A stretch of 64,000 bases of DNA from Flammeovirga pectinis (GCF_003970675.1 NZ_CP034562.1:868001-932000); one strand, 5' to 3'; numbered from the stretch's first letter, positions 18,886 through 28,527 are shown. Notes: generated from the sequence alone by a model not told the origin. Numbers and translations are program-made.

Positions 18886-20190
18886 TTACAAAACTAGGCT
18901 TAGTGTTTTACGGTAGAACCACTCTCCAATAGCTCTAGCACAATCTCTTGCTGTACCAAAAGAATCAACAGTAATATCCCTTAAATCATTAGAAGCTTGC
19001 ATAGTAAATACCTTCTGATTCACGTAGTAAGAAATGTACATAGTAAGGTGTTTTCCTTCTACAGCCAATTCTATAAAGCCATCTAATTTATTACCGTTAG
19101 AAAACATCTTAGTGAAATCGGTTTGTATACCTTGCTCAAATAAAAGCTCTTCTAATAAATATAAATTTTGTTGTTGGATAATTGCTGAGTTTCTAATCTT
19201 CATCATCCACTTTTGTAAGTTCTCGGTAATTATTTCGGCCTCTTCAGACTCCCCAAGTTCTTGTTGATGATGTTTTAGCAAATAATGATATTTCTCTTCC
19301 TGATGGTCGAACTCATAATTTACAGTAATCTGATGAAACCAAGGAGATTCCCACTCAAGGTAAAGAGGAGAGGGGATAACACTAGAAACATCAAAAGTAT
19401 TGTGCCATATATTATAGAAGAAAGCCTCGTTTTGAATAAGTTCTAATTTGTTCTCACTCAATTTACCGCTTGCCACTACAATATCATTTAATTTTGAGCG
19501 TAAAATGATATTCTGAGATTTTTCTATATCGAACTTCTCCCATTTGTGCCATTTAAAATCATCCCAAGAAAAATAGAAAAGGCTATCTAATCTTTTTTTG
19601 TAATCAAAAACAGAGTCTTCATCAAGAACATACCCTGGGTAGTAAAACTTTTTATTAGACATTTGTGCATACTCAATTTCAAAAAGCATACTTGTAATAC
19701 CTAAACTTTGCTTACTATATTCAGGGTCAAAAAGAGCAAGAATACTACAGATAGATTCTTCTCCAATATCCATAAAAGAAATTGCAGCTAAATGTTCGCC
19801 ATCAAGAATTTGTAGTTCCCAAGTTTCGAACGGAGAATCTTCATTTCCTTCTTCAAGAAAATAATTTTTTAATGATGTAGGAGAATTTGGAGACTGGAAT
19901 CGTCCTTTGTGCTCTGCGTACATCTTTTCTTTCTCTGGAGTAATCTCCAAAGGCTGTATCTTTACTGTAAAATCTTTATTCTTTCGAATTAATTTTCTTT
20001 GATTCTTAGAAAACTTAAAGTTTTTCAATTCGACACGAATGGGCACAATAGAATAGACATGATCTCTAAAATAAATCATCTCGTACCTAGACATCATTGG
20101 TCCATCTCTAAACCAAGCCTCAGATAAGTACTCATCTAATGTGTTTCCTGTACAGTCTACAGGCATAAAATAATCAAAAGTCATCGCCAT
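18886..20190 (-). CDS. arginyl/leucyl-tRNA-protein transferase-like protein (ATE/Bpt relative)
   Basis: The 434-residue protein has two in-frame ATGs at its start (M1, M3). Residues 35-80 follow the ATE/Bpt pattern, with VPIRVELKNFKFSKNQRKLI and RKNKDF where these enzymes have V-P-x-R-V ... F-x-x-S-x-x-Q-R-x-x-R-x-N. Residues 125-215 hold the GNAT-like half, ending YYPGYVLDE. These enzymes add Arg or Leu to protein N-termini as degradation tags. The Cys cluster usual in the N-terminal half is missing (HVYSI replaces H-C-x-x-C). Residues 220-434 are an extra domain I do not recognise. Family level fairly sure, activity uncertain. Confidence 0.65.
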   Translation of the reverse strand: MAMTFDYFMPVDCTGNTLDEYLSEAWFRDGPMMSRYEMIYFRDHVYSIVPIRVELKNFKFSKNQRKLIRKNKDFTVKIQPLEITPEKEKMYAEHKGRFQSPNSPTSLKNYFLEEGNEDSPFETWELQILDGEHLAAISFMDIGEESICSILALFDPEYSKQSLGITSMLFEIEYAQMSNKKFYYPGYVLDEDSVFDYKKRLDSLFYFSWDDFKWHKWEKFDIEKSQNIILRSKLNDIVVASGKLSENKLELIQNEAFFYNIWHNTFDVSSVIPSPLYLEWESPWFHQITVNYEFDHQEEKYHYLLKHHQQELGESEEAEIITENLQKWMMKIRNSAIIQQQNLYLLEELLFEQGIQTDFTKMFSNGNKLDGFIELAVEGKHLTMYISYYVNQKVFTMQASNDLRDITVDSFGTARDCARAIGEWFYRKTLSLVL

Positions 20191-20237
20191 TGTGTCACTT
20201 CACGTTACTTCTACTCCCAAATAATAAATGAAATACG

Positions 20238-20245
20238 TACTTTTG
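20238..20245 (+). promoter_or_regulatory. putative -7 box of the prephenate dehydrogenase gene
   Basis: TACTTTTG matches TAnnTTTG, 83 bases before the GTG start, in the divergent gap 20191-20328. Confidence 0.45.
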
Positions 20246-20328
20246 CACGTTGATTGCAAAAAGTAATGCGTTTGAAACTTCAAATACGGAGTAATTTAAC
20301 GAATATATAAAATCTGAGTGAGATAATT

Positions 20329-21204
20329 GTGGAACTGATCAAGCAAAAAATAGGAGTTGTCGGAGGAAGCCAAGGTTTAGGTAGTTGGGTAGTGAATTAT
20401 TTTCGCGCTCAAGGCATAGAAACACGCTTCTCTTCTACAGACGAAAAAAGTGAATTCGAATCAAATATTCAATTAGCCAATTGGGCTGATATTGTGGTAC
20501 TTGCAGTGCCTATTTCAGCCATGTCTAATGTAATGGAAGAGGTCTTTCCAGCACTAGATGACAAGTACTTGGTAGAGATATGTTCAGTGAAAAAGTTTGT
20601 TGTAGAAAAATATCAATCTTTACGACAAATTTATTCTGATGTGCTACCTAGATATTGTTCTATTCACCCAATGTTTAGCCCACAGATCAAAAGCTTTGAT
20701 GGAAATGTAGTTTTGTTTAATTACAACGATGGAGCCGATGATTTAGAAAAAGCATTAAAAAATCTCTTTGTTCAAGATAAAGGAGTTGTTAAAGATGTTG
20801 AATACATTAAGCACGATAAGCTGATGGGACTCGTTCAGGGGCTAAATCACTTCAATGTTTTTGTATCTGCTAAAACAATGGCACGTTATAATGAAGATTT
20901 TGAAGATATTAAGAGTGTTGCATCACCTCCATATCGTATCTTTATCGTTTTCTACACAAGATATGTAATGCAAAACCCTATGCTTTATGCAGATATTCAG
21001 ATGCGAAATGAATTTGTATTTGAAGTTGTGCGTATTTTTAGGGATGAAATGAATAAGTTATTTGATATCATTCAAACTCGTGATAGAGACTTATTCATGG
21101 ATTATATAACAGAAATGCAAGGGTTCTTTGATCAAAACAGACAAGATATTGAAGTTTCCTCTCATTTAATGCAAAAATTGAGTAAGAAACTTGAAGAATT
21201 GTAG
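20329..21204 (+). CDS. tyrA: prephenate dehydrogenase
   Basis: The 291-residue protein starts at a GTG at 20329. The NAD-binding Rossmann motif GVVGGSQGLG (9-18) opens the chain. ADIVVLAVP and VEICSVKKF mark the rest of the nucleotide domain, and IHPMFSP is the TyrA active-site segment with the conserved His. The helical C-terminal half has GLNHF near 188. It oxidatively decarboxylates prephenate (or arogenate) in tyrosine synthesis. There is no fused chorismate mutase and no ACT domain. No other aromatic-pathway gene is adjacent. Confidence 0.85.
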   Translation: MELIKQKIGVVGGSQGLGSWVVNYFRAQGIETRFSSTDEKSEFESNIQLANWADIVVLAVPISAMSNVMEEVFPALDDKYLVEICSVKKFVVEKYQSLRQIYSDVLPRYCSIHPMFSPQIKSFDGNVVLFNYNDGADDLEKALKNLFVQDKGVVKDVEYIKHDKLMGLVQGLNHFNVFVSAKTMARYNEDFEDIKSVASPPYRIFIVFYTRYVMQNPMLYADIQMRNEFVFEVVRIFRDEMNKLFDIIQTRDRDLFMDYITEMQGFFDQNRQDIEVSSHLMQKLSKKLEEL

Positions 21205-21287
21205 AACAACTGTATTTGTCAAATAGTTAGAACAATAGATTAAGAGATTTAACTCGATGTGTGTGTTATTACACAGAAATAATTATC

Positions 21288-22046
21288 ATGGAAGAGTACA
21301 GTCAGGGATTAGAATTAATAAAATCGGGTGAGTATACAGAAGCCGTTGCTTACTTTAATGCAGTCATTGCTGAAAATAAAAAGAATGTAGGTGCATTCTA
21401 TCATAGATCAGTTGCACGATACAAAATGAAAGCTTTTGATGGAGCATTAGGGGATATCAATAAAGCGATAGACCTTAATCCGTTAAATGCAGATTTCTTC
21501 TCACACCGAGGAATAATTTTGCACATGCAAGGTAATTCTAAACGTGCCTTACTTGATTTCGATAAATCGCAGCAGTTGGAGCCAGATAATCCATTTAGAT
21601 ATTCTAGTAGAGCTTTTGTTAAAGCAAACATGAAGGATGTAGATGGTGCAATTGCAGATTATAGAAAAGCGATAGAATTAGACCCCGAAGATGCAATTGC
21701 GCACAATAATTTAGGTTTAATTCAGGAGCAAAGAGGTGCATGGGATAAAGCACAAGAGCATTATAAAAAATCTAATGATCTTGTAGGTTATGAAGGTATC
21801 AATACTGATAAGCAAGAAGTAACTGAGCTTTTAGACGATTGGAAAAAAGAGAAAGCTGCCCAAGAAGAAAAGCAGCGTCAAATAATACAAGAAAAAGCTG
21901 CTTTGGCTCAGGCAAAAGCAGAAAAACATAATGTAAAAGGAGGATATTGGAGTATTGTAAAAAGTGTTTTTACAGATAAGTCAATGTTTTCTGAGTTCCT
22001 AGCATTTATAAAAAATGGTTTTAAGCTTCCAAAGGAGGAAGATTAA
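21288..22046 (+). CDS. TPR-repeat protein
   Basis: The protein has 252 residues if started at the ATG at 21288; the frame extends upstream to 21261, but TPR helix A begins just after the second Met (MEEYSQGLELIKSGEY). Four tetratricopeptide repeats fill residues 1-145, with typical A-x8-P phasing such as AIDLNPLNADFFSHRG and AIELDPEDAIAHNNLG. A charged Lys/Glu/Gln helix follows (165-210), then a C-terminal tail with two hydrophobic patches. There is no signal peptide, so it is cytoplasmic. It is probably a protein-binding scaffold; partner unknown. Confidence 0.75.
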   Translation: MEEYSQGLELIKSGEYTEAVAYFNAVIAENKKNVGAFYHRSVARYKMKAFDGALGDINKAIDLNPLNADFFSHRGIILHMQGNSKRALLDFDKSQQLEPDNPFRYSSRAFVKANMKDVDGAIADYRKAIELDPEDAIAHNNLGLIQEQRGAWDKAQEHYKKSNDLVGYEGINTDKQEVTELLDDWKKEKAAQEEKQRQIIQEKAALAQAKAEKHNVKGGYWSIVKSVFTDKSMFSEFLAFIKNGFKLPKEED

Positions 22047-22287
22047 ACACATAAAATCATATTAATTTGATAATTCATTGAATTGAAATAAGAATTAATT
22101 CCACTTTTGATTAAAAGTTCATGTGTGTTTTTATTAGTTGATAGGTTTATTCTATATTAGATAGCGTTGTATGTTATGAGAATGTACTAAACGCTGATAA
22201 TAAGATTGAAACTATTGTTAATAGCTAACGGTACTTTACCGGAACCCCTTTTAAACACTATTGAACCACACTTGATGATCAAAAAAG

Positions 22288-23454
22288 ATGAGCGGAACGA
22301 GCAATTTAAACACTAAGAAAGTTAATATTCAAAATACTAATATGATGTCTGGGGAAGAATCCTTACCAAATCAACTTGATAACGAGAAAGATGATAATAG
22401 CTTTGGCTACTATAGACCAGAAGATTTTAATCTAACAGAAGAAGATCTTAGATCTGAAGCTGAATTTGATGAATTAAGAATAGAGGTTGATCCTAAACAG
22501 ACAGCATTACGTATTGATAAATTTTTAGTTGATAGAATACCAAATCTATCAAGAAATAGAATTCAAGACGGTCTAAAACAAGGTCATTTTCTTGTAAACG
22601 GCTTGCCTAGTAAACCAAATTACAAAGTGGCAGCAGGAGATGTGGTGATGGTATTTATGCCAAAACCAAGGTCTACGGAGTTAGAGTCTCAAAACATTCC
22701 ATTGGATATTGTTTTTGAAGATGATGACCTTATGATTATAAATAAGAAGCCGGGCATGGTTGTACATCCTGGTTACAACAATACATCAGGTACTTTAGTA
22801 AATGCGCTAGTGTATCATTTCCAAGACCTGCCTACTTCTTTTAACGGAAGTGATAAACCCGGTTTAGTCCACAGAATTGATAAAGACACTTCTGGTTTAT
22901 TGGTAATTGCCAAAACAGAACATGCTTTAACTCATCTTTCAAAACAATTCTACGATCATACAATAGAAAGAACATACAATGCTATTGTATGGGGTGTTTT
23001 TGATGAAGAGGAAGAAGGTACTGTAAGTACAATGATTGGAAGGTCTGATAGTGATAGAAGAGTTTATACTGTTCTTGAAGATGGCGCCACACGTGGTAAG
23101 CATGCAATTACACATTACAAAGTGCTAAAGAATTTAAGATATGTATCTTTAGTAGAGTGTAAATTGGAAACAGGAAGAACGCACCAAATACGTGTACACA
23201 TGAAACACCTTGGACACCCGTTATTCTCTGATGCTATGTACGGTGGTGATAAGATTCTAAAAGGTGTGAGTACAGGAAAGTACAAAACATTTGTAGAGAA
23301 TAATTTTAAGATTTGCCATAGACAAGCACTACATGCAAGATCACTAGGTTTTGAACACCCTGTGACTAAAAAGTGGATGCAGTTTAATTCTGAAATACCA
23401 CAGGATATGAAAGAACTTTTAAGACGTTGGGAAGATTTCTTGCGTTTTGGATAA
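22288..23454 (+). CDS. rluD: RluD-type 23S rRNA pseudouridine synthase
   Basis: The 388-residue protein has an S4 RNA-binding domain (about 72-130, LRIDKFLVDRIPNLSRNRIQ) and the RluA-family catalytic domain with HRIDKDTSGL; the nucleophile is Asp198. GRTHQIRVH and the YGG motif are also present. It converts uridines to pseudouridine in large-subunit rRNA; rluD is the closest classical member because of the S4 domain. An acidic N-terminal extension of about 65 residues precedes the S4 domain. A later start at 22342 (MMSGEES) would shorten it to 370 residues. Confidence 0.85.
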   Translation: MSGTSNLNTKKVNIQNTNMMSGEESLPNQLDNEKDDNSFGYYRPEDFNLTEEDLRSEAEFDELRIEVDPKQTALRIDKFLVDRIPNLSRNRIQDGLKQGHFLVNGLPSKPNYKVAAGDVVMVFMPKPRSTELESQNIPLDIVFEDDDLMIINKKPGMVVHPGYNNTSGTLVNALVYHFQDLPTSFNGSDKPGLVHRIDKDTSGLLVIAKTEHALTHLSKQFYDHTIERTYNAIVWGVFDEEEEGTVSTMIGRSDSDRRVYTVLEDGATRGKHAITHYKVLKNLRYVSLVECKLETGRTHQIRVHMKHLGHPLFSDAMYGGDKILKGVSTGKYKTFVENNFKICHRQALHARSLGFEHPVTKKWMQFNSEIPQDMKELLRRWEDFLRFG

Positions 23455-23485
23455 AAAGTAGGAAGAATACATTTTCTACAATACA

Positions 23486-23521
23486 GAACAGCCACTCATT
23501 TGTAAAAATGAGTGGCTGTTC
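23486..23521. terminator. bidirectional terminator
   Basis: A 16-base perfect arm (23486-23501) pairs with 23506-23521 around a 4-base loop. It separates the convergent rluD-like and YtfJ-like genes. T-rich tracts are weak on both sides. Confidence 0.8.
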
Positions 23522-23550
23522 TTATATATTCATAGCATACTTTTGATTAC

Positions 23551-24144
23551 TTATAAATCAAATGCTTGCATTTCTTGCTCAGTGTATTTGTGAGATTCTG
23601 ACACATTACTTTTTATTTCATCAATTATAAAAGTAATCTCGTCAGCTTCTAATGCTCCAGCTTTCCAAAAAAGAACTTCTCCATCAGCATCAACCAAAAG
23701 TATGGCAAAACTGTTGTTACAATCTCCAGTATTCCAAGCTTCTTGTATTAAGCTTTTCGGGTCAGTTAAAATTAATGCATCTGCTTCTTGTTTAGAACGC
23801 TTACGTACCATTCTTGTCATAAAACGAATGACAGAATTAGGGTAAGGAGAATCTGCTAAATTAACGATACCATAAGCCATATATTCTTCTTCAGGAAATT
23901 TCCATCTTTTTATTTCATCTACAAAAACATCGTTCTGCGATGGGCTATCTGGATCAGGATAAAATATTAAAGTTACTTTTTCACCAATACCAGGTGTAAC
24001 TGCAGGTTTATTGTGAAGGTCTCTAATATCAACTTTCTCAATTTTATCACCTCTTTGTAAAGTGTGTTTTTCTTGAGCCACAACAGCTGATGAAATAAAC
24101 AATGAAAATAATATGCTTAGAGAAAATTGTATAGCGTTCTTCAT
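23551..24144 (-). CDS. exported YtfJ-like thioredoxin-fold protein
   Basis: The 197-residue protein has a signal peptide ending SSAVVAQE. The chain has the thioredoxin-like order: VTLIFYPDPDSPSQND where the CxxC loop would be, a central IVNLADSPYPNSVIRF segment, and FAILLVDADGEVLFWKAG in the cis-Pro/strand region. The redox Cys pair is absent; the only Cys is in NTGDCNNSF. This fits the YtfJ family, whose function is not established. It is probably periplasmic. Single gene, convergent with rluD. Confidence 0.7.
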   Translation of the reverse strand: MKNAIQFSLSILFSLFISSAVVAQEKHTLQRGDKIEKVDIRDLHNKPAVTPGIGEKVTLIFYPDPDSPSQNDVFVDEIKRWKFPEEEYMAYGIVNLADSPYPNSVIRFMTRMVRKRSKQEADALILTDPKSLIQEAWNTGDCNNSFAILLVDADGEVLFWKAGALEADEITFIIDEIKSNVSESHKYTEQEMQAFDL

Positions 24145-24224
24145 AGAGTTAAATTTTAATGGTATGTTTTAAGTAACGATGATACTTATTATAGAGTTAG
24201 GTTTATTTAAATTTATTTAAATAT

Positions 24225-24256
24225 TAAAAAAGCCTTCATGTAAAGTGAAGGCTTTT
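24225..24256 (-). terminator. terminator of the small ORF at 24278
   Basis: AAAAGCCTTCA (24228-24238) pairs with TGAAGGCTTTT (24246-24256), with a T-run on the minus strand. Confidence 0.85.
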
Positions 24257-24277
24257 ATTAAATATAGTACATAAAGA

Positions 24278-24478
24278 TTATTCTATCTCATCTTCATTTT
24301 TTAATTTCTTATCATACACGTTTCTATTTAAAAACTCATTTAGCTGATCTACGGTGTAGGAGCTTTCAATTTCTCCGGAGCTATTGATTTTAATATCAAA
24401 GCCTTCAAGTTCACTGTTTACCTTAGGCTTTGATTCAGTGCGTTGAAAACCGTAGCGTGCTTTTAATGATCTGGTCAT
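24278..24478 (-). CDS. small conserved-looking hypothetical protein
   Basis: The 66-residue protein is charged and soluble, starting MTRSLKARYGFQR and containing a YTVDQLNEFLNRNVYD helix segment. It has no signal, Cys cluster or membrane helix. A clean terminator just downstream (24225-24256) and sensible codon use support it as a real gene. No function recognised. Confidence 0.6.
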   Translation of the reverse strand: MTRSLKARYGFQRTESKPKVNSELEGFDIKINSSGEIESSYTVDQLNEFLNRNVYDKKLKNEDEIE

Positions 24479-24683
24479 AATAGTAAAAATTAGGTTATTG
24501 TTATTTAAACTCTATTTACTTAGAGTTCTTAGATAGTGATTCTTGACTTAGGTAGATCAAGAACTTAAATTTATAATTGACTAATACAATTTACATAATC
24601 TATTGTAATTGAACTAATTGGTGTATGTAATTAATGTTCTTTGCATAAAAATGTGTCCATTGCCGCATAATGTTTTATATTAG

Positions 24684-25658
24684 ATGCAATATTTTCTTTA
24701 TAAAATAAAAGAAACGGAAAAATTGAATATACTCGAGGTAAAAGGAATAACTAAACGATACGCAAATCATACGGCCCTTAACAATGTATCTCTATCAGTT
24801 CCAGAACAATGCATATATGGTTTATTAGGACCTAATGGAGCAGGTAAAACATCACTTATACGTTCAATAACTCAGATTATCACTCCAGAAGAAGGAGAAA
24901 TTTTCTTTAAAGGAAGACCTCTATCTCCTGAAGATGTATATGCAATGGGATATTTACCAGAGGAACGAGGGTTGTATAAGAAAATGGGTGTAGCAGAGCA
25001 AATATTATATTTAGCTCAGTTAAAAGGCTTATCTTCTAAAGAAGCAAAAGCACGTACTAAATTTTGGCTAGATAGGTTAGAACTTAAACCTTGGTACAAA
25101 AGTAATGTTGAAGACCTTTCTAAAGGGATGCAACAAAAAGTACAGTTTATTTCTACAGTAATACATGAACCCAAATTATTAATTCTTGATGAGCCTTTTT
25201 CTGGTTTTGATCCAGTAAACGCTCAATTAATTAGAGATGAAATTTTTAGGTTAAGAGATTTAGGAGCAACAATTATTCTTTCTACACATAGAATGGAATC
25301 TGTGGAGCAACTATGTGATAGAATTGCATTAATTAATCAATCTCAAAAAGTATTAGAAGGCACTCAATTCGATATTAAAAGTGCGTATAGAACAAATCAA
25401 TTTGATTTAATAACTACAACACCTGTTACAATAACCCAAACACCTCACGAGCTTGTTACGGCATCAGAAAAAGTAATGTATGGTTACAAACAAACTATTC
25501 GTTTACTTTCTGCTAGTCCTAATGATTTATTAAAAGAAGCAACAGAAAAATCTACTGTAATAGGTATGCAAGAAAATATACCCAATATGCATGATATTTT
25601 TATTGAGGCAGTTCAGAATGGAAATGTGAAGACAGTAGAAGAAAAAGTAAATGAATAA
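24684..25658 (+). CDS. natA: ABC transporter ATP-binding protein (NatA type)
   Basis: The 324-residue protein has Walker A GPNGAGKT (49-56), a Q-loop region (LPEERGLYKK), signature LSKGMQQ (145-151), Walker B LLILDEP (165-171) and the H-loop STHRME. A C-terminal extension of about 80 residues is DUF4162-like. The ABC domain really begins at LNILEVKGITKRY, so a TTG at 24723 is an alternative start that would remove 13 residues. It powers the ABC-2 permease encoded immediately downstream; the genes overlap by 8 bases. The NatA/NatB pairing suggests Na+ or small-molecule efflux, but substrate is not shown. Confidence 0.85.
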   Translation: MQYFLYKIKETEKLNILEVKGITKRYANHTALNNVSLSVPEQCIYGLLGPNGAGKTSLIRSITQIITPEEGEIFFKGRPLSPEDVYAMGYLPEERGLYKKMGVAEQILYLAQLKGLSSKEAKARTKFWLDRLELKPWYKSNVEDLSKGMQQKVQFISTVIHEPKLLILDEPFSGFDPVNAQLIRDEIFRLRDLGATIILSTHRMESVEQLCDRIALINQSQKVLEGTQFDIKSAYRTNQFDLITTTPVTITQTPHELVTASEKVMYGYKQTIRLLSASPNDLLKEATEKSTVIGMQENIPNMHDIFIEAVQNGNVKTVEEKVNE

Positions 25659-26964
25659 AATACTACTAATTATAAAAAGAGAATACATTACTAGAGTAAG
25701 GAAAAAGTCCTTTATAGTAATGTCAATTCTAGGGCCTTTGTTAATTATCGGGTTTTACGGAATAATTATCTGGGCAAGTATTTCTGAAGGAGAACATAAA
25801 GAAATTGCTGTTTTAGACGAATCAAATTTATTTGCAGATGCATTTAAGCAAGAAAGCTCTGCGTTCTCGTTTGTGAAAATAGAAGGTGGCTTAGAAGAAG
25901 GGAAAGAGAGTTTAAACAATGGCTACATTGATGGGATATTATATATTCCTGCATCTTTCACAGAAAATAATACAGAAGGGGTACTGTTGTTTGAGTCTAA
26001 AGGACTTGGCGCAAAAGCAGTAAGCGATCTTCAAAGAAATTTGCTTGATAGAGTACGAGATTTACGCTTACCACAACTTGGCGTTACACAGGCTCAGCTT
26101 AATAAATTAGAAGAAAGAATACCTATTAGGACCATTAGCTTAACAGAAACTGGAGAAGAGTCTGATAGTAATGTGGCCATTTCAAGTGTTGTAGGTATAG
26201 TAGGAGGTTTAATCATTTACTTCTTTGTTTTTATGTATTCTACCATGGTAATGAAAGGAGTACTAGAAGAAAAGACAAGTAGAGTAGTAGAGGTGATAGT
26301 TTCTTCTGTAAAGCCATTTCAATTAATGCTTGGTAAAATAATTGGCGTTGGTGCAGTAGGTTTAACGCAGTTATTGTTATGGATTGTTCTTGGAGTAATT
26401 TCTGTAACTATTTTGGCAAACTTTGTTGAAATACCTTACGAACAAATACAAGAAGCAAAAATGGCCCAAATGCAACCTGTAGGTCAACCGCAATTAGAAG
26501 TAGATGGATTGTCAAAAGTGTATTATATGATGCATAATTTTGATTTTATCGGAACAATCCTGGCTTTTATCTACTATTTTATATTTGCCTACTTGATGTA
26601 TTCATCATTATTTGCGGCAATTGGTGCAAGTGTAGATAACGAAACAGATTCACAGCAATTTATGTTGCCAGTAACAATGCCCTTAATTCTGGCAATTGCG
26701 TTATCTGGAGGGATAGTATCAGACCCACAAGGTAGTTTAGCCTTTTGGTTGTCTATAATTCCGCTCACCTCTCCTGTTGTTATGATGATTCGTTTGCCAT
26801 TTATTGGTTTTGGCTACGAAGTTATTTTATCTATGGTATTGTTATTTGTAGGTTTCTTAACAGCACTTTGGGTTGCAGGAAGAATTTACAGAATTGGCTT
26901 ACTTACATACGGTAAAAAACCTACTTATGCAGAAATTTTTAAATGGATGTTTAGAAAAGACTAA
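25651..26964 (+). CDS. natB: ABC-2 type permease (NatB type)
   Basis: The 437-residue protein has one N-terminal membrane helix (FIVMSILGPLLIIGFYGIIIW), a large extracytoplasmic region (about 45-170) and then five further helices from about residue 180 to 425. This is the ABC-2 layout of NatB and other DUF3526/ABC2_membrane_3 proteins. MKGVLEEKTSRVVEVIVSS is the conserved cytoplasmic coupling segment. It overlaps the ATP-binding subunit gene by 8 bases, so the two are translationally coupled. Confidence 0.85.
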   Translation: MNKILLIIKREYITRVRKKSFIVMSILGPLLIIGFYGIIIWASISEGEHKEIAVLDESNLFADAFKQESSAFSFVKIEGGLEEGKESLNNGYIDGILYIPASFTENNTEGVLLFESKGLGAKAVSDLQRNLLDRVRDLRLPQLGVTQAQLNKLEERIPIRTISLTETGEESDSNVAISSVVGIVGGLIIYFFVFMYSTMVMKGVLEEKTSRVVEVIVSSVKPFQLMLGKIIGVGAVGLTQLLLWIVLGVISVTILANFVEIPYEQIQEAKMAQMQPVGQPQLEVDGLSKVYYMMHNFDFIGTILAFIYYFIFAYLMYSSLFAAIGASVDNETDSQQFMLPVTMPLILAIALSGGIVSDPQGSLAFWLSIIPLTSPVVMMIRLPFIGFGYEVILSMVLLFVGFLTALWVAGRIYRIGLLTYGKKPTYAEIFKWMFRKD

Positions 26965-27097
26965 GTGTTGTTTATTGCTTTTATGAAACAAAAAAGCTGA
27001 TTTATGTGTTTATAAACGTAAACAGACAACAGTTTTATATTTAGAAGCATTATAAAAATGATAATACTTGATTTAATACATAAATTTTAAATTATTT

Positions 27098-27134
27098 AAA
27101 GGCATTTTCCTTTTGAAAAGGGAAGATGCCTTTT
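27098..27134 (+). terminator. terminator of the natAB operon
   Basis: AAAGGCATTTTCC (27098-27110) pairs with GGGAAGATGCCTTTT (27120-27134). It overlaps the promoter region of the next gene. Confidence 0.75.
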
Positions 27135-27141
27135 ATATTTG
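27112..27141 (+). promoter_or_regulatory. promoter of nqrF
   Basis: TTTG (27112-27115) and TATATTTG (27134-27141) match the Bacteroidota -33/-7 consensus, with an 18-base gap. The -33 element lies in the loop of the preceding terminator. The nqrF ATG is 50 bases downstream. Confidence 0.7.
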
Positions 27142-27190
27142 CAGTTGATTTTAAAGGAAAAATTTTAAACTTATCTTTCCAAATTTTATT

Positions 27191-28501
27191 ATGGAATTAT
27201 CAGTAGTAGTACCAGCAGCGATTGTGGCCTTTACGGTCTTAATGCTGTTCTTGGTTTTAGTACTCCTATTCGCACAGATGAAGTTAGTGCAAAGTGGTGA
27301 CGTAAAAATCGTTTTAAACGGTGATGAGTCAAACCCAGTTGTTGTGGCAGCGGGTTCTACACTTTTAACTACACTTTCAGCGCAAAAAATATTTTTGCCG
27401 TCTGCTTGTGGTGGTGGTGGTACTTGTGCGATGTGTAAATGTCGCGTAACAGATGGTGGTGGAGATGTTCTCCCTACCGAAGTAGGTCACCTTAGCCGTG
27501 CCGAACAACACGAAAACGTCCGCCTTGCATGTCAAGTTAAAGTAAAACAAGACATGGAAGTAGAAATACCAGAAGAAATCTTCGGAATCAAAAAATGGGA
27601 ATGTGAAGTTATATCTAACTATAACGTTGCAACTTTCATTAAAGAATTCGTAGTTCAACTTCCAGAAGGTGAGATACTTGATTTTGAAGCCGGTGGTTAT
27701 ATTCAAATTGATGTTCCTGAAATAACAGTGAACTTTAAGGATATGGATATTACTGCTCACCCTCGTATGGGTAAAAAGGCAGATGAATTCCAACCTGATT
27801 GGGATAAATTTGGTCTTTGGGATCTTAAGATGGTGAATGACGAAGAAATTTTCCGTGCTTACTCAATGGCTAACCACCCTGCAGAAGGAAATATCGTGAT
27901 GTTGAACATCCGTATTGCTAGTCCACCTTGGGATAGAGCGAAAAACGGTTGGATGGATGTAAATCCAGGTATCTGTTCTTCTTACGTATTCTCTCGTAAA
28001 TTAGGTGATAAAGTTACAATTTCAGGACCTTATGGTGAATTCTTCATCAAAGATACTGGTGCTGAAATGATTTATGTAGGTGGTGGTGCTGGTATGGCTC
28101 CAATGAGATCTCATTTATTCCACTTATTCCATACTTTAAAAACTGATCGTAAAGTTCAGTTCTGGTATGGTGGACGTTCTCGTCGTGAATTATTCTACGA
28201 AGAAGACTTCCAAAAAATTGAGGACGAATTCCCTAACTTCCGTTTTTATAAAGTTCTTTCTGAGCCAATGCCAGAAGATAATTGGACGAATAAAACGAGC
28301 ATGGAAGACAGAGAAGGTGATGGTTTCACTGGATTTGTTCACCAAGCACTTATCGATAATTACTTAGGTAAGCACGAAGAACCAGAGGAAATCGAATTCT
28401 ATTTCTGTGGACCTCCTATGATGAACGCAGCGGTAATTAAGATGACTGATGATTTCGGTGTTCCGAAAGAAAATGTATTATTTGACGACTTCGGTGGTTA
28501 A
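27191..28501 (+). CDS. nqrF: Na+-translocating NADH:quinone reductase subunit F
   Basis: The 436-residue protein begins with a membrane helix ([18 protein letters not shown]), then a plant-type 2Fe-2S ferredoxin domain with Cys73, Cys79, Cys82 and Cys114. The FAD domain has RAYSMAN (R-x-Y-S) and the NADH domain has [14 protein letters not shown] and [12 protein letters not shown]. The chain ends VLFDDFGG, as in NqrF. It accepts electrons from NADH and feeds the sodium-pumping complex in the inner membrane. The usual nqrABCDE genes are not upstream; an ABC exporter is. The gene has its own promoter and terminator. Confidence 0.95.
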   Translation: MELSVVVPAAIVAFTVLMLFLVLVLLFAQMKLVQSGDVKIVLNGDESNPVVVAAGSTLLTTLSAQKIFLPSACGGGGTCAMCKCRVTDGGGDVLPTEVGHLSRAEQHENVRLACQVKVKQDMEVEIPEEIFGIKKWECEVISNYNVATFIKEFVVQLPEGEILDFEAGGYIQIDVPEITVNFKDMDITAHPRMGKKADEFQPDWDKFGLWDLKMVNDEEIFRAYSMANHPAEGNIVMLNIRIASPPWDRAKNGWMDVNPGICSSYVFSRKLGDKVTISGPYGEFFIKDTGAEMIYVGGGAGMAPMRSHLFHLFHTLKTDRKVQFWYGGRSRRELFYEEDFQKIEDEFPNFRFYKVLSEPMPEDNWTNKTSMEDREGDGFTGFVHQALIDNYLGKHEEPEEIEFYFCGPPMMNAAVIKMTDDFGVPKENVLFDDFGG

Positions 28502-28527
28502 TCAAATACATTAATATAGATATTAAG

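Noticed and set aside
22045-22130. AAACACAT and ATGTGTGTTT as terminator arms after the TPR gene
   Set aside because: Arms are about 75 bases apart and short; no compact stem can form.
22229-22241. Small hairpin CGGTACTTTACCG before the RluD-type gene
   Set aside because: Five-base stem with three-base loop and no T-run; no riboswitch class fits and chance is likely.
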